Assembly: GCA_019648995.1 (NCBI GenBank)
Contig: BLXT01003735.1
Coordinates: 638,322 to 687,641, forward strand
Direction of reading: 5' to 3'
Source: Plakobranchus ocellatus
Lineage: Eukaryota > Mollusca > Gastropoda > Plakobranchidae
Length of the DNA: 49,320 nt
Shown: positions 27,233-40,000 of the stretch, piece after piece
How the letters are laid out: each line of letters begins with the position of its first letter
Numbering within the stretch: the stretch's first letter is position 1
Program-made: the position numbers and the translations under genes
The notes under the pieces: generated by a model
The model's database searches: none
What the model was told of the DNA's origin: nothing
The model's input: the letters and a program-made list of their open reading frames with translations, nothing else

Positions 27233-27966
27233 CTGCAAGAGCAAAAAATTCAGATGATAGAAATTAAAAAAAAAAAAAAGAAAATGGACATCAGAAACAA
27301 TTTTAACACCATGATTTATATATTCAGGGTCCCCACCAAATCCTTGAAATTTTTTTCAAGACCCCTATTTACAAGTTTAAAAAAAGTCACCACATATTTT
27401 ATCTATTATTCTTCAATCGACACTTAAGGTAACATAAAAGATACTACTATTTATTTTAGTTTGATATCTAACCTCTTGAAATTCTTGATACCTGTTGATT
27501 AAAACAGTCTCTCTTGATAAATATTCTATAACTTATTCATCCAGAAGGGTCTTTTTTAATACAGATACCCCCTACAATCCTTATGTCCAATAGAGTATGT
27601 GTGTGTGTGGGGGGGGGCGGCGGCTAGACGGATTTGTTTTTCTCCTCTCTTATGTTCCAATCCTATAATTGTATTTCTAATCACAACATTTAAAGCACTT
27701 TATACACATTATACAAATGACTATTTACAGGATGCCCTTTCCAATCCTACAGTAACTTTAAAGCAGCCTCCTTCTCCCCAATCTTCTTAGAAATCGAGGC
27801 AATCTCATCCTCTTTCTCATTGGCTGCTTTTCTGAGGGCACTAGCTGATGACAATGTAGACTTCAGATCTTGCTCGATTCGGGCTTGATTGTAACTGTAA
27901 CTAGATCTAATATCCAGACCTAACAATAATTTGTGTGTAGATCTTGACTCAAGCAGGAAGCAACAT

Positions 27967-28017
<51 letters not shown>

Positions 28018-31000
28018 GAGAGACAAAAAGTCAGTTAGAGAGAGGGATGCAGAGAAAGACTCAGAGCGACTGCAATAACTAATAAGAAAATATCATGGAA
28101 AAGTTCATGAAAAGAGACATTCATATCGATGTTAATAACAAATAAATATAATGAGAAGGATAGATTTCATTAGGATGGTAAAAGCGGGCTCGAGAGAGAG
28201 ACAGATGGGGGGGTAGTTAGTTTGGTTGACTTTAATGCACTGGCTTAACATACCAATATTGTAGAGCTATTAATTAAAAAAAAAACGATATAAGCAGACC
28301 CAGGCACTTGGTTGGTATTATGAAAAGTATACTTTTTTTTTTTTTCAAATGTTAGGCAGTTTGAATAGACCATCGTTTAAGTTACTGTTTCATCCTACTT
28401 ATAGTGTATTAAAAGCATACACAGTCGGCACCTCAGGAGGTGGATAAAAGATGGGTTTTTTTTTCTTCTAAACATTGGTTAGGATCGGGCATTAGAGTTA
28501 CAAGTTGCGGGGGCTGTGAATAAGTATGGCAAGAAAGGTAGTACAAACAAATTAGACTAAATATAGGATTATTGGATAAAATAAAGCGTAAAGTTGGCAG
28601 GTCTGCTTCTGATGCTAATAATAATAATAATAATGAAACGTTTTCATTCACGCACTGAAGCAAAGCTTACAGCCGGCCAACACAAAGGAAGAGTAGAGAG
28701 ACAAATCGCGTCAAAACGCATGCCTGCATTGTCTCCTAAGCTAGCCCAAAGATGCACAGACTGCTCAAGGAGAATGATAAAATTGATAGCACTTGGCAGT
28801 GCTGCATAGGAGTCGAAAGTTACAGGTATTGTAGGATCGGCTCCGAGATATCTCATCAATAGGCCCAAGGCCTATCAAAGGGAGAAAAAAACTACCGCAC
28901 GCGACCATACAAATAAAAAAAAAGATCAAATGAAAATCGGAATTTGAGGGGTTAATGTTGTTTTTTCCCCGACTTTTCCCGAGTTCCCGACCCATCACAA
29001 AATTCCCAACTTTTTCCCGATTTCCCGACCCGGCGGGGACCCTGTATATTCCAGGTTAAAAAGGAATTAATTCAAGACTAGGTATTTGTAACTGAAAACA
29101 AAAATTAAGATTCCTTAATGTAGATCTTTTGATGGACAAATTAAGTTGCAGAAAGAAAATTGATAAAAAAAAACAACCATTTTGCAGCTTAATCTATGAT
29201 TCCAAGTAGTCAACACATAACAAGACCTCTTTACTTCAATTACAGAAACCCTCAATTTCTAAGCATTTTTGTTTTGCTTTGTACCCTAGGCTATTCTCCC
29301 ACCTTGTCAGCTGGAGGCTTAGGGATGTTCGCTGTACTAAACTGGTTGTAGACATCAGGAGACCATAGCTGGTTCAGAGTGGGGGCCTTATACTCTTCAG
29401 GACTCACCAAACCATAAGTAGCCCTCAGCTCTAGGAGGGGAGCATCGAAGGCTACCTTCTGATGGTAGCTGTGGTATAAGAAAATTTTGAGGAATTTCAA
29501 GAAGCTGAAATCAATCATTATCACTTTCAAATTAAATGTATACCATAAAGGTGGGGGGTCACGTGACTTTTAGGCTAGACCACTTGAAGTAGCATTTCAC
29601 AATTTTGGCATTTTTTTAGTCTAATGAGAGATAAAAAAAATGATTTGAAGTTCAACTGCAGGAGGACATAGATTTTGAAAATCATACATTTTGCTAATTG
29701 AAATTCATAATGGCAGTCATTACCATGGCAACCATAGGCAAAAATTTTTTTCCAGTATCTTTCCCCCCTAATATGACCTCAATAAATTCATAATAAAACA
29801 TTAAAAATGCCCATCTCAAATAATAACAAAAAAAAAATATATATATATATATCACTCTTGATCTCATTTGGCTTATGGTGTTTGGATTAGAAACTAGAAA
29901 AGAGAATTACAGGAATCTAAATCCAGTGATCCAAACAGCACTAAAATTTGCCTTATCTACCAATTTTTTGGGGACTTAAGACTCATTTTCCATTTTAAGA
30001 GACAACACATGAAAAAAAACCACCTAATTTCACAAAACTTTGAAATGGAAACATAAAAAAAAAACAGGAGCAAGAGCGTAGGTGAAAAATGCCCCATGAA
30101 AAAGAGACATCATCATCAGGTACCTTGTCTGGAACAGAAATTGGTGATCATGTCCTCCACTACAACCTATTCTCAGTTAGCCTTATAAAGTTGTTATTGC
30201 TACCCACATGACTTAAGATTTTCAATAAAAGTTATTCTCTGTCTACCTCTATTGTGTTTGCCTTGAATCTTTCCAGTGATTGCTAAGTATTCTAAACCCT
30301 TGTGTCGGCAAATATGGCCTAAAAACCAACTGTAGATGCCTCTGTCTTATGGTTTTAATTAATGATAGATCGAGATTAGACTCTTTCAGTACCAATTCAT
30401 TTGACTTTTTTTCTGTCCATGATATCCTCATCATTCTTCTGATAAACCACATCTCTACTGCTTCTAGTTTTTTCTCTATTTCCTTGTTTATTGTCCAACA
30501 CTCAATACCACAGAAAAATACAAAATACAAAATTTTGGGAGAATCCAAGATTTTTTAATATGTAAATGGTAGGAAAGAGGGAAACAGTACCCCTGACTAC
30601 CTCCTAAATCATATGGTCATGATTCCCTAAGGCTGTAATATCAGATAGAGCTAATGTAGAATCAGTAGATTCTATAGACTCTAAAGGCTTGGGCTTACAA
30701 AGCTTGAGCACACATGCAAGAGAAAGGAAAACTGTTGCCGAGCTAAAAGCTGCAAAAATTCTTCACTGTAAGCACAAAGGGAATTTCAGGCTTTAGCTTG
30801 AAAAAAGGCATCCCTGGGTTAAGTATATCCTGATCATATATATTCTACTTTATTGTGATAGAAGCAAGTCAAAAAATATAGACAAATACTTTTAAGCCAA
30901 TAAGTTTATCATTATTCTCAGCATCCTGGGTGTTTATGCAAATAGAAAAAAGAAATTGAGGCTAATAACCAGAATTACAAGAGTATGAGCTACATAAAAA

Positions 31001-34000
31001 AAATTCTTAGGTATTGTTTATTTGTATGCATTTTTTTCCTGGCAGGTTTTTCTGCAAAATGTAATTCATGATAAGATCAACTATGCCATGGCAAATAAAG
31101 GGAAAATGATTTCAACTTTTTCTTTCTGTACTTACATTAAGCCGTTTTCTCTCTCACATTTCTCTAGTGTGCGCTTTACAACAGGTCCCAATTTTCTGAA
31201 GAACAGATGGTTCTGAGGTTTCGCGGTAGTTCCAGCACCTTTACTCTGACCATACTCTCTGCACAGAAGCTCTGCACTACCATATACTGTTAAAAAATTA
31301 TATAAACCTAGCAAAATTAAGTGTATCAAAAGAGAACAGGAGATAAACTAGAAGTGTTGAATTCACAATTAAAAAAACAAAAAGTAAATTAAAAACACTA
31401 TTCAATCAGATCTTGGAACTTTACAGCACAAGACAAATATAAAGGGAAATGAAATACTTTTTCCATAATAATTTGTACGATTTGGAGAGAAAAAAAAAAA
31501 GATATTGATTTCAGATGCTTCATTATTGTTCACATGGAAAATGTTTACACTTTTGCTTTTTCCCTTAACAGTGCTTAAGTGCTTTGAAATAAAGCACTTT
31601 TCTAGAAACCAAAGAATGAATGTGGTTTAAACACTGCTTTAGATTCTGGGAAGTATTTCATAGAGATAATGATAAATACATAATAAATGTAGTTACAGCC
31701 TAATTCTCATTAGAGCTTAGTCAATGATCGGAATGTGTATTTGAATATTGCGAAAAATTTAAAAATTACAATTTTCAAAGGCTTAAAGATTATGCATTCT
31801 TCCCTTACAGTTCAAAAGATTATTTCTGAGGAAAAAAAAAACGATTTAAATCAATTTTTACTAAAACGTCATCGCCATTTGTTATTTTCTAGACAAATAT
31901 TTAATCCTAATGAGAGAAGATGTAAATTATAGTGCCAAGAATAAGATAGTCAAAGTAAATTTTTCATTCTTTAAAGGAAACTTCAATGCTTAAAATTATC
32001 TTAGCACAGTTTTAACTTCAACTTTAGATAATGTCAAGTTAACAGCGAAAGATCTAAGAATGTTCTACAATGCTGACAAAAAATATCTCAACAAACCTCG
32101 AATATTGTTTTCTGTTAAACAAAATATATCAAGGAATGGCATTGAATTGCACTCTACTTACATTCAACACTCTCTCTCAAACCCCTGATAGCTTCACCAC
32201 ATTTGTCTTGACTTAGGAGGTCTTCACCATTGTAGCTGTGAGCCTAATAAGATAAGGAAAAATATCACTCACAGTTAAAAAAAAATCATATAAATATCAA
32301 AACTGTATTAAAAACACCATAACACAAACAAAACAACAAGAGTAATCTTATATTTTGAGCAGCATAAAAATTCTTGTATAAAAGAGATCTTTTTTAAAAT
32401 CATGTAAGTATTTTATAGATTGCCTAATGCATGTCGTTTGGCACAACTCATACTGTGATTGGAAGGAAAAGTTGCAACTCATTTGCATGGACACAATATA
32501 TTATGTGCGTACTTATGTTAAATTAAAGACATGGGATGATGTCTACAGTTTTGAAAAAAAAAAGTCTTCAAACCAATCCAAATAACCCGCAAAATCACGT
32601 TTGAAAACCACATTATAAATAGAGGGAAACGCTATCTTAAGGTTGCTTAACATCTGAAGTATTAAAACTTTCTTTATTGTGAAATTTTCTGGGAAACAAT
32701 TTACAAGCCATTTGCTTATCATGAAATTTTTTTTTATGCTTTTCATAGACCTGATCTAAAAACATTTATAGCATCAGTTCTACATATATCAATACAAGTT
32801 GCACTTTGAACATTTCAAACTATTAATATTGGATGAAACTAATTATGGAAGTTCAGCCATGATAAAAATTGAAATAATTTTATTGTTAAAAGTTGCACTT
32901 CAAACATTTCAAATCATCAGTTTAGCTTGAAGCTATGTTATGCAAGTTCAGCAATTATAAAAACTGAAATAATTTGATTCTGTGCCAACATCTATATCTC
33001 CAGATCATCTAAGTGAGTTGCAAGGGGCATTTTGAAGAATATTTTAAAGCAGGTATCAAACTGCATTTTTTCTTAGCTTTGTAACTGCAAAACTGGATAC
33101 AGATAATGAAAAGGTGCATTTAAAGTTTTTTTTTCACTACACGAAATTATGGGAAAAAAAACAAATTTTTTCGAATCAATTGTTTCTTTCTCAAAAGTGT
33201 TCCAAGCCTTAAAATTGTACAAATGGTAAAAAAAAGTTTATGATAAGCTCTTAATGACTGATCTCAAGACATATTTGTATAATGTCAAAATAATAGTAAC
33301 CCTTTTGTAAGGTAAACGGCCATAGAGATATGGATTAATATGGCATGCATGGCTCATTTTCATTTATCAAATATATGGACACTTCCCAACCTCCTTTAGA
33401 AAATTTTGGTTTAAAATATGAAAACATATCACAACTGCAATGATTTTTCTAAGATTCCTCTACAGTGACAAAACACATCAATATGTATGTCTCGAGCCTG
33501 GTCCAAATGAATTGGCGGCTGCATATTGAATATTTTTAACCATAAAAATAGCACAATAATTTTTTCTATAGTTATTCACACAGCTGAAAAGAGGAAAGAG
33601 CAATGCAGATTCTCAATCGAGGTATGAGATCTTTCCCTTTATGAAAAAAAAGGATTTTAAAAAGAAAAAAAAAACTATCTTAAAATTCTATTTCACTCAA
33701 AAGTGTTAAAGGCAAGCTTTGACTCATTAAGACTGGTCTGAAGATAGTAGCAAAATAATGTCACAGATGGACTACAAAAAAATACCAATCTGGTGCAAAA
33801 ATAACACTGTGGCTTTGAAATTTACAAAGGCAGACACAATAAGGGATCTCATAGAGGAAGAGCCAACCTCATGAAAATAAATTCAATAAAAACTTACACA
33901 GGAAAGGTAGAATTTATTTTTAAGCTGAAAATATTTTCTCCATTTTCCAACGTCTTTTTGATCCAGGCTTGCAAGAGCATCATCTTGAAATAATAACAAA

Positions 34001-37000
34001 AAACAAAACAATCAAACAAACAACAAAATGAAAGAACAGACTGGTTAGCAAAGTATTTGAAACAATATATTGTCACAACAGATTTTTGTTCCTCTACCTG
34101 AGAGCTTTTGAAAACTCAGCCTTATCTATAAATAGAACTTCTATCGACAAATTCAAAAACACTGGCTTATTGTGCACAATAGAGAAATTGTAAAAACTGA
34201 GCAATATTAAATATTCCCTTAATGAAAAAGTTTAGAAAAACAGTTAATTAGGTCCTTATTCTACTGTTGTTTATCACAAGTAGGTAAGCATTATTGATCC
34301 TGAAAAATTATTCAGGTCTGACCCAGTTTAACCTGCCAATGAAAACTAACGTTTTAGAAACTTGTATAAATTGCATAAGACAGATTCCATCAAGTATAAG
34401 GAATCATTAACTTAGAACAAAATTTTGGGAAAAATTCAAAGTTAATAAAGTATAGCGTTATACATGTCCTGAAAGCATTTTAAATGTATAATCCAAATAT
34501 ACACATTATAAAAGCAGAAGCACATGATAAGAAGAAAAGGTAAAAAAAAAAAGTTATCTACCCTTGATTCTTCAAAAAATTGCACTTCTTGGTCAAATCA
34601 AGTCTAAAATGCTCAACTGTTGTTCAGAAGCTACGTCAGCTTTAATAAAACTATTTTGACATTTCACAGCAAGACTCAGCTGTAATGTAACAAATTTATG
34701 TCCACCCTTGCTAAGCGTTATTTTACTTCAAAAGATTTGAAACTATTTAAAATATTGTCGACACAACGAAATAAAAAGAAAAGAAATCTTACGATGAGTT
34801 TCATTTGAAAACATTAATTAAATTTGATGAAATGATCATGAGGAGCCTGAAAGGTTTAAAGCACAAACCATTTAGATCTGTTTCCAATGTTTGTATCAGT
34901 ACAGGCACCTTTTTATTTTATAATTGGAGGACTTTTTGATTTGCTGCTCTCACTACAGATTTGATAATGATTGCTCAAAAATCCTTCACACTTTTTTTTT
35001 CTTTGAGTCAAGTAAATCAACCAAAGTAACTCATTTTCATAAATTTTTGTTTTCACCTGACAAAGTATAAGAACTCTCTCCGCAACAACAGGAGGAAGAG
35101 CTCTTGACCTAGCAAACAATATCAGAGAGCATTTCTAAAATTGGACATTAGGCTTAAATAACAAATAAATTCGCACAAAACTGCTGCATGTACTGCATGT
35201 TCGTGACTTATCTGTCATGCAAACAAATAGACTAACGGAAAAAAAAAATCTGAAATGAATATAAAACATAATTTTCAGGCTGAAAGGGGTTGAATTTTTT
35301 AAAATAACAGCACTTCCTGTGGCATTGGTTATTTTTATGCCTGCCATGTCTAGTAGTTGACGTAATAGAATACGATTGACAGCTTAACTTTTTCACCTGA
35401 GGCCCTTTCCCACACAAACTGCAGCTTTTCTGAAAAGTTTCACAGAAATCAACTATGTATATTCAGAAATTTCTTCATTCTAATAGTGTTAAAGTATGGA
35501 TGGATATAATCACCTCCTGAACTTATCTCTTTAGTATGACCCCCAACAGTTGACTATCATCCTGATACAACCCCCATGTCATGTCCTTCACTGTACTCTG
35601 GTGAGTCTAACATACTTCATGAGTCACTCTTCAAAATGTGAAAACTCATCTAAAAGAAACTGAAAACAAATAGCAACTTGACCACGAAATACTTCTGGTC
35701 CAGTAGTTTTGTGAACCAGCATTTTTGACACCAGCAACTGAAAATGAACAATAAAACCATACCTCTTTACTGCCTCTTTAATGGTTGTGTTCAGTTTTTA
35801 GACTATTTAGTGAGAACCTATATATATTGGTGATGAACATTTGCAGAAGTTCAAAGTTTCTATTCGTATGGATAATAGTCCTATTATATTGCAAAAGATA
35901 TAGATGATATCAAGTAATTTTTGCTGCACATTTATGTGAATGCATCCTGTAAAATTGGAATTTGTAAATAGAAACATGCTCTGGCCATTTATGAACCATA
36001 GACCAACAATGAGAAGGTATAAGAGGTGAGTATTTTTATGAATTGCATTGATGTATTTTGTTTTCTTTAGCACTCCACAATATGAAAGGGAAATAAAAAA
36101 AAAAACAAGTACTCTCCATTGATCTAAAAGCTAATCTTGTTTGTTTTCTCAAATGATAGGATACACTGCAATTGGAACAATTACACTCAAGACACAATTG
36201 ACTCGAGATGGTTTCTAGAGAATGAACACTCGTTAGGCTTGTCTATCTGAGGGAGCCATAAGAGTCACCTTTTTGAGGGATCAATATAGCCTACAAGACA
36301 CTTGCCATGTCTGCTTTATATAAGGACATATTTATCCAATTTGCAAAACAAAGTCAAGGAAAAAATAAAACCAGCAGACAAAAAGAAATGAGGAAAAAAA
36401 AACCAACTAGCAAACTAAGAAAAAATGCCATAACTCAGTATGGTAACAAGAGGAAAACAAAAAAGAAAAAGCAACAAAATTGATTTAAAATGAAAATAAA
36501 AATAAATTTTCACCTCCTTTTTGATATATGACTGCTGTTTCATATGCCAATGCTGCTATCAAACCAACGGCATGCTTCAGTTCAACTGCTCGAGCCAATG
36601 TGACTGAAACAGAAGATTAAAAAGTCTATATCAAGAAAGCCTTTCACCACTCAATCTTAGTTTTACTGCTAAAGCACAAATGGGAAAGCTTAAAAAATTC
36701 CTCTAGGAGTGTCCTTAATCACAGAGACAAAAAGTAAAACTAAGAATAGTGGAACAAATATGATGGTAGCAATTAAATTGAGTAACCTGTTTTCTACTTC
36801 TTTTGAAGAAAAAAGCTTTATACAATTAGACATTTTACTTTACAAAAAATTCATAACAGAAAATCAACAAATTAATCTACTTGGAAGACTAAAAATTAGA
36901 GCTGATGCTTAAAGTGTTTAAACATTTCACTTTTAAATCCTTATTGCTCATTTTTTTTTCTTTTACCTCAAATTCATAGAATTCTTATAGAATAACTTTA

Positions 37001-40000
37001 TTCTTTTTTCAAAATAAATAAAAGATCATTGGTCCCATTATTGTTTTTGAGTTTGCCTTTATGACATCATTTCTTTTGACCTTACTTTCCTGAGCTTCTG
37101 CTGTGCACTGATGAATATAGGCCTCTAAAATTCTGGAGTCAGTATCATGTGCCCCTTCTGTTGGAGGATCAACCAGCTTTGAACGTAAGTCATCCTTAAG
37201 TTAAAAAAACCCCAACAAAATCAATTTTCAATAATGTTATCTAACATGAGAACAACAATAATAACAATCATAAAAAAAAAACAAAAAAAAAAAAACAGAA
37301 AACAATCAGCGTTTCTCATAAATAATAGTGTTTAACTCACTTGAGACGGATGCGCCACCCTCGGGCGCATTACCAAATTACTTAAATATCGCCGTTATTA
37401 TGCGCCAAAGTGGGCGCACCCGCCGCGAACATTAGTTAAGCTTTTTGTTTCATTTTGTGCGGAGTTTCCCGAAGATTGTTCGATAATTTTTTTAATTTTC
37501 GGGAGGGGAAGAGAGGGGTAGATCTGAAACCAGTTTCAGTTTCTATCTTTGCTGTTGCGAGCATCATGGCTTGCGCTGATCGCAACTTTGACTCTGAATT
37601 TGACGTAGATCTAGATCTAAGCGACGATGGTGATCCTGAATATGTTGTAGAAACGTCGGATACTGATTCTGAGGAACCAGCAGCAGTGGTTTCTAAACAA
37701 ATTGGATCTAAATCTACCTCTAAGGCGACCACTTCTTCTTCTAGACCGAGACCGAAATCTAGATTTTTCGGAAACACTAAATTTTGCTAATTTTTAATAA
37801 ATCATAAAAAAAATTTAACAACTTATTGTTTTACAGTAAACTGTTCCTAAATATTTGTATCTTGAAGTTGGTTGTGTCAAAAGATCTAAGCAAAGAAAAG
37901 AAAATTGTAATTTTTGTGAATTTTTTAAAATACCCCAAAATTGCCAGTCTGGGGGGAACGGGAACCAGTTTTGGGGCCCGTCTCAAGTGAGTTTTGAAAA
38001 GAAAACAAGATTCTTGTTTTCATTTTGATCAGATAATTAAGGTCACATTTAAATCACAATGACACCAGCAGTAATTTCTGGACATATTACCTTGCAAAAT
38101 GTAAACATTCCAGCTGCTATCCTCAAACATTTATGAATTTCTTTGGCCTCTTCCATGTCAGGACTGAGAAAGGAAAGAGAGGCCATTGGAGCTTTATCAA
38201 CAAATGGTGTTTTTTCTTTTTTTTTTTTTCATTTACTTTTGGATCACTCATCTACAAAATCCAAATTTCATAAAGTTCAAGTATTGATTAAAATATCCCC
38301 CCGCAAAAAAAAACAAAAAACAGACACTCTACCATGAACAAAGTAAGTTGTCTACCCTTTTTCTGGTCACATTAAAAAAAGAAAGATCCATGTCTAAATG
38401 AGACTATGACAAAACAAACCTTTTTTGACTTTGTCTTAATCAACACCTGAGGATAAAAATTTATTCTCACACAATCAAGGATCCAAAGGACTGTCCCATT
38501 TTCTCTGCCTTTCTCCAAAGGTATCAAGAAAGCCAATGTAACAATTTATATTGTATGGATATTTTATTGACAGCAGTTTTCTTCTGATCAACTAGTGAAT
38601 CATGTCCTAGCACCATAAACAATACTTAGTCTACCTTCACAAACAAAAGTATTGAGACAAGATTATTTTAATTATAAAAGATCCAACCAAGTAAAATTTC
38701 TTTAATTCTAACAAGCATTATGGTTTGGGCTCAAAGGAACACAGAATCTTTTTTCTGTCATAACATTTCAGACCAAAGCAAAAACAAAAAAAAACAAAAA
38801 AAATTAATTTCATCAACAATCAAAAATATCGCATGAAGCTAAAGATTCAACTAAATATATTGTTTGAAGACAGAGTAAGAATCAAACTTACTCATCTTTA
38901 GCTGCTATTTTTGCCGCATGCTTGGTGAACCACAGAGCTACGTTGAACAAGATACTGAAAAACTCAAAACCAGTGTCTGTTGCCTCACTGATATTGAAAA
39001 AAAAAATGTTGAAAAGTTCTTGCAACCATTGATTAGATAAAAAAATAAATGGTAGAGACTCTTTGTCACTGCTAAAAAGAAAAAAAAGAAACTAGACAAA
39101 ACAAAAGAATAGCAATAAATAACAAGTCAAATATAAACATTATCTAAAAATTTTAAATGGTTTTAAAAAAAAAAACCAGTGTACTTCGCAAAATGATCCC
39201 CCTTAACTTCCAAGCAGCGACTCATTTTATATAACTCTATTCTTGTCTGAGTCATCTGCTTCATATCTTGGCCACTGATCACATATTGTCTTCTTTATTA
39301 GCTACAATTATTGTTACCAGTAAGATTGAGCCTAGGCTCAAAACCAAGGAGAAAAATTAAGCGTTTATTGATTCTTTTTCCTTTTTGAAGAAGAATCACT
39401 GGATATTGTTGATCTCTTAAAGTCACCTGCCCTACTGAATGAGGTGTAAGGTTTAAAATCCACAACTGAGAGTCCCTTATAAGTGTTTTTTTTTTTTAAC
39501 ATCATGTAGTAGTCACAGAAAAAATGTTCAATCTGATGTAGGAATTTATCATACAGGTAAAACATTTGTCAACTATCAATTAAGATTCTTAAAGAGTTAA
39601 ACCTTTGGCGTTGTTTCGCTCCACTCAGGCCTTTTAAATAAATACCACTGCAAATTTAAATTAGACTAAGAGAGACATGACCTTTAATCCAGACTTCGCT
39701 GATTAAACCAAAATGATATCAAGAGAAAAAAAATGAAATGAATTTACATTTATATTTTTTTAAACAAAAGCTTAATCATGAAAAGAAATGAAAAATATTA
39801 ACTTCTGTCAAAAACACATACATTGGTACATTTCCTTGCAAAGTATTTGTCCATTTGAATTTTATGAGCTTGCGCAGCTTGTTCTCAGACTCATTTTGCT
39901 CCATGGGAATGCACAGACCAAGCAACAGACTCAGGTAATCTGAAGAAACTTTCTCCATTGCATCTCTTGAATGATTGGGGTCTGTGAGCATCTCAAGAAG

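Noticed and set aside
27961-28032. CRISPR-like regular repeat
   Set aside because: Simple GA dinucleotide microsatellite without spacers.
37436-37777. 113-codon minus-strand open frame inside the piggyBac-like element
   Set aside because: Reverse-strand shadow of the Asp/Ser-rich plus-strand ORF; the acidic/serine composition arises from mirrored GAT/TCA codons.
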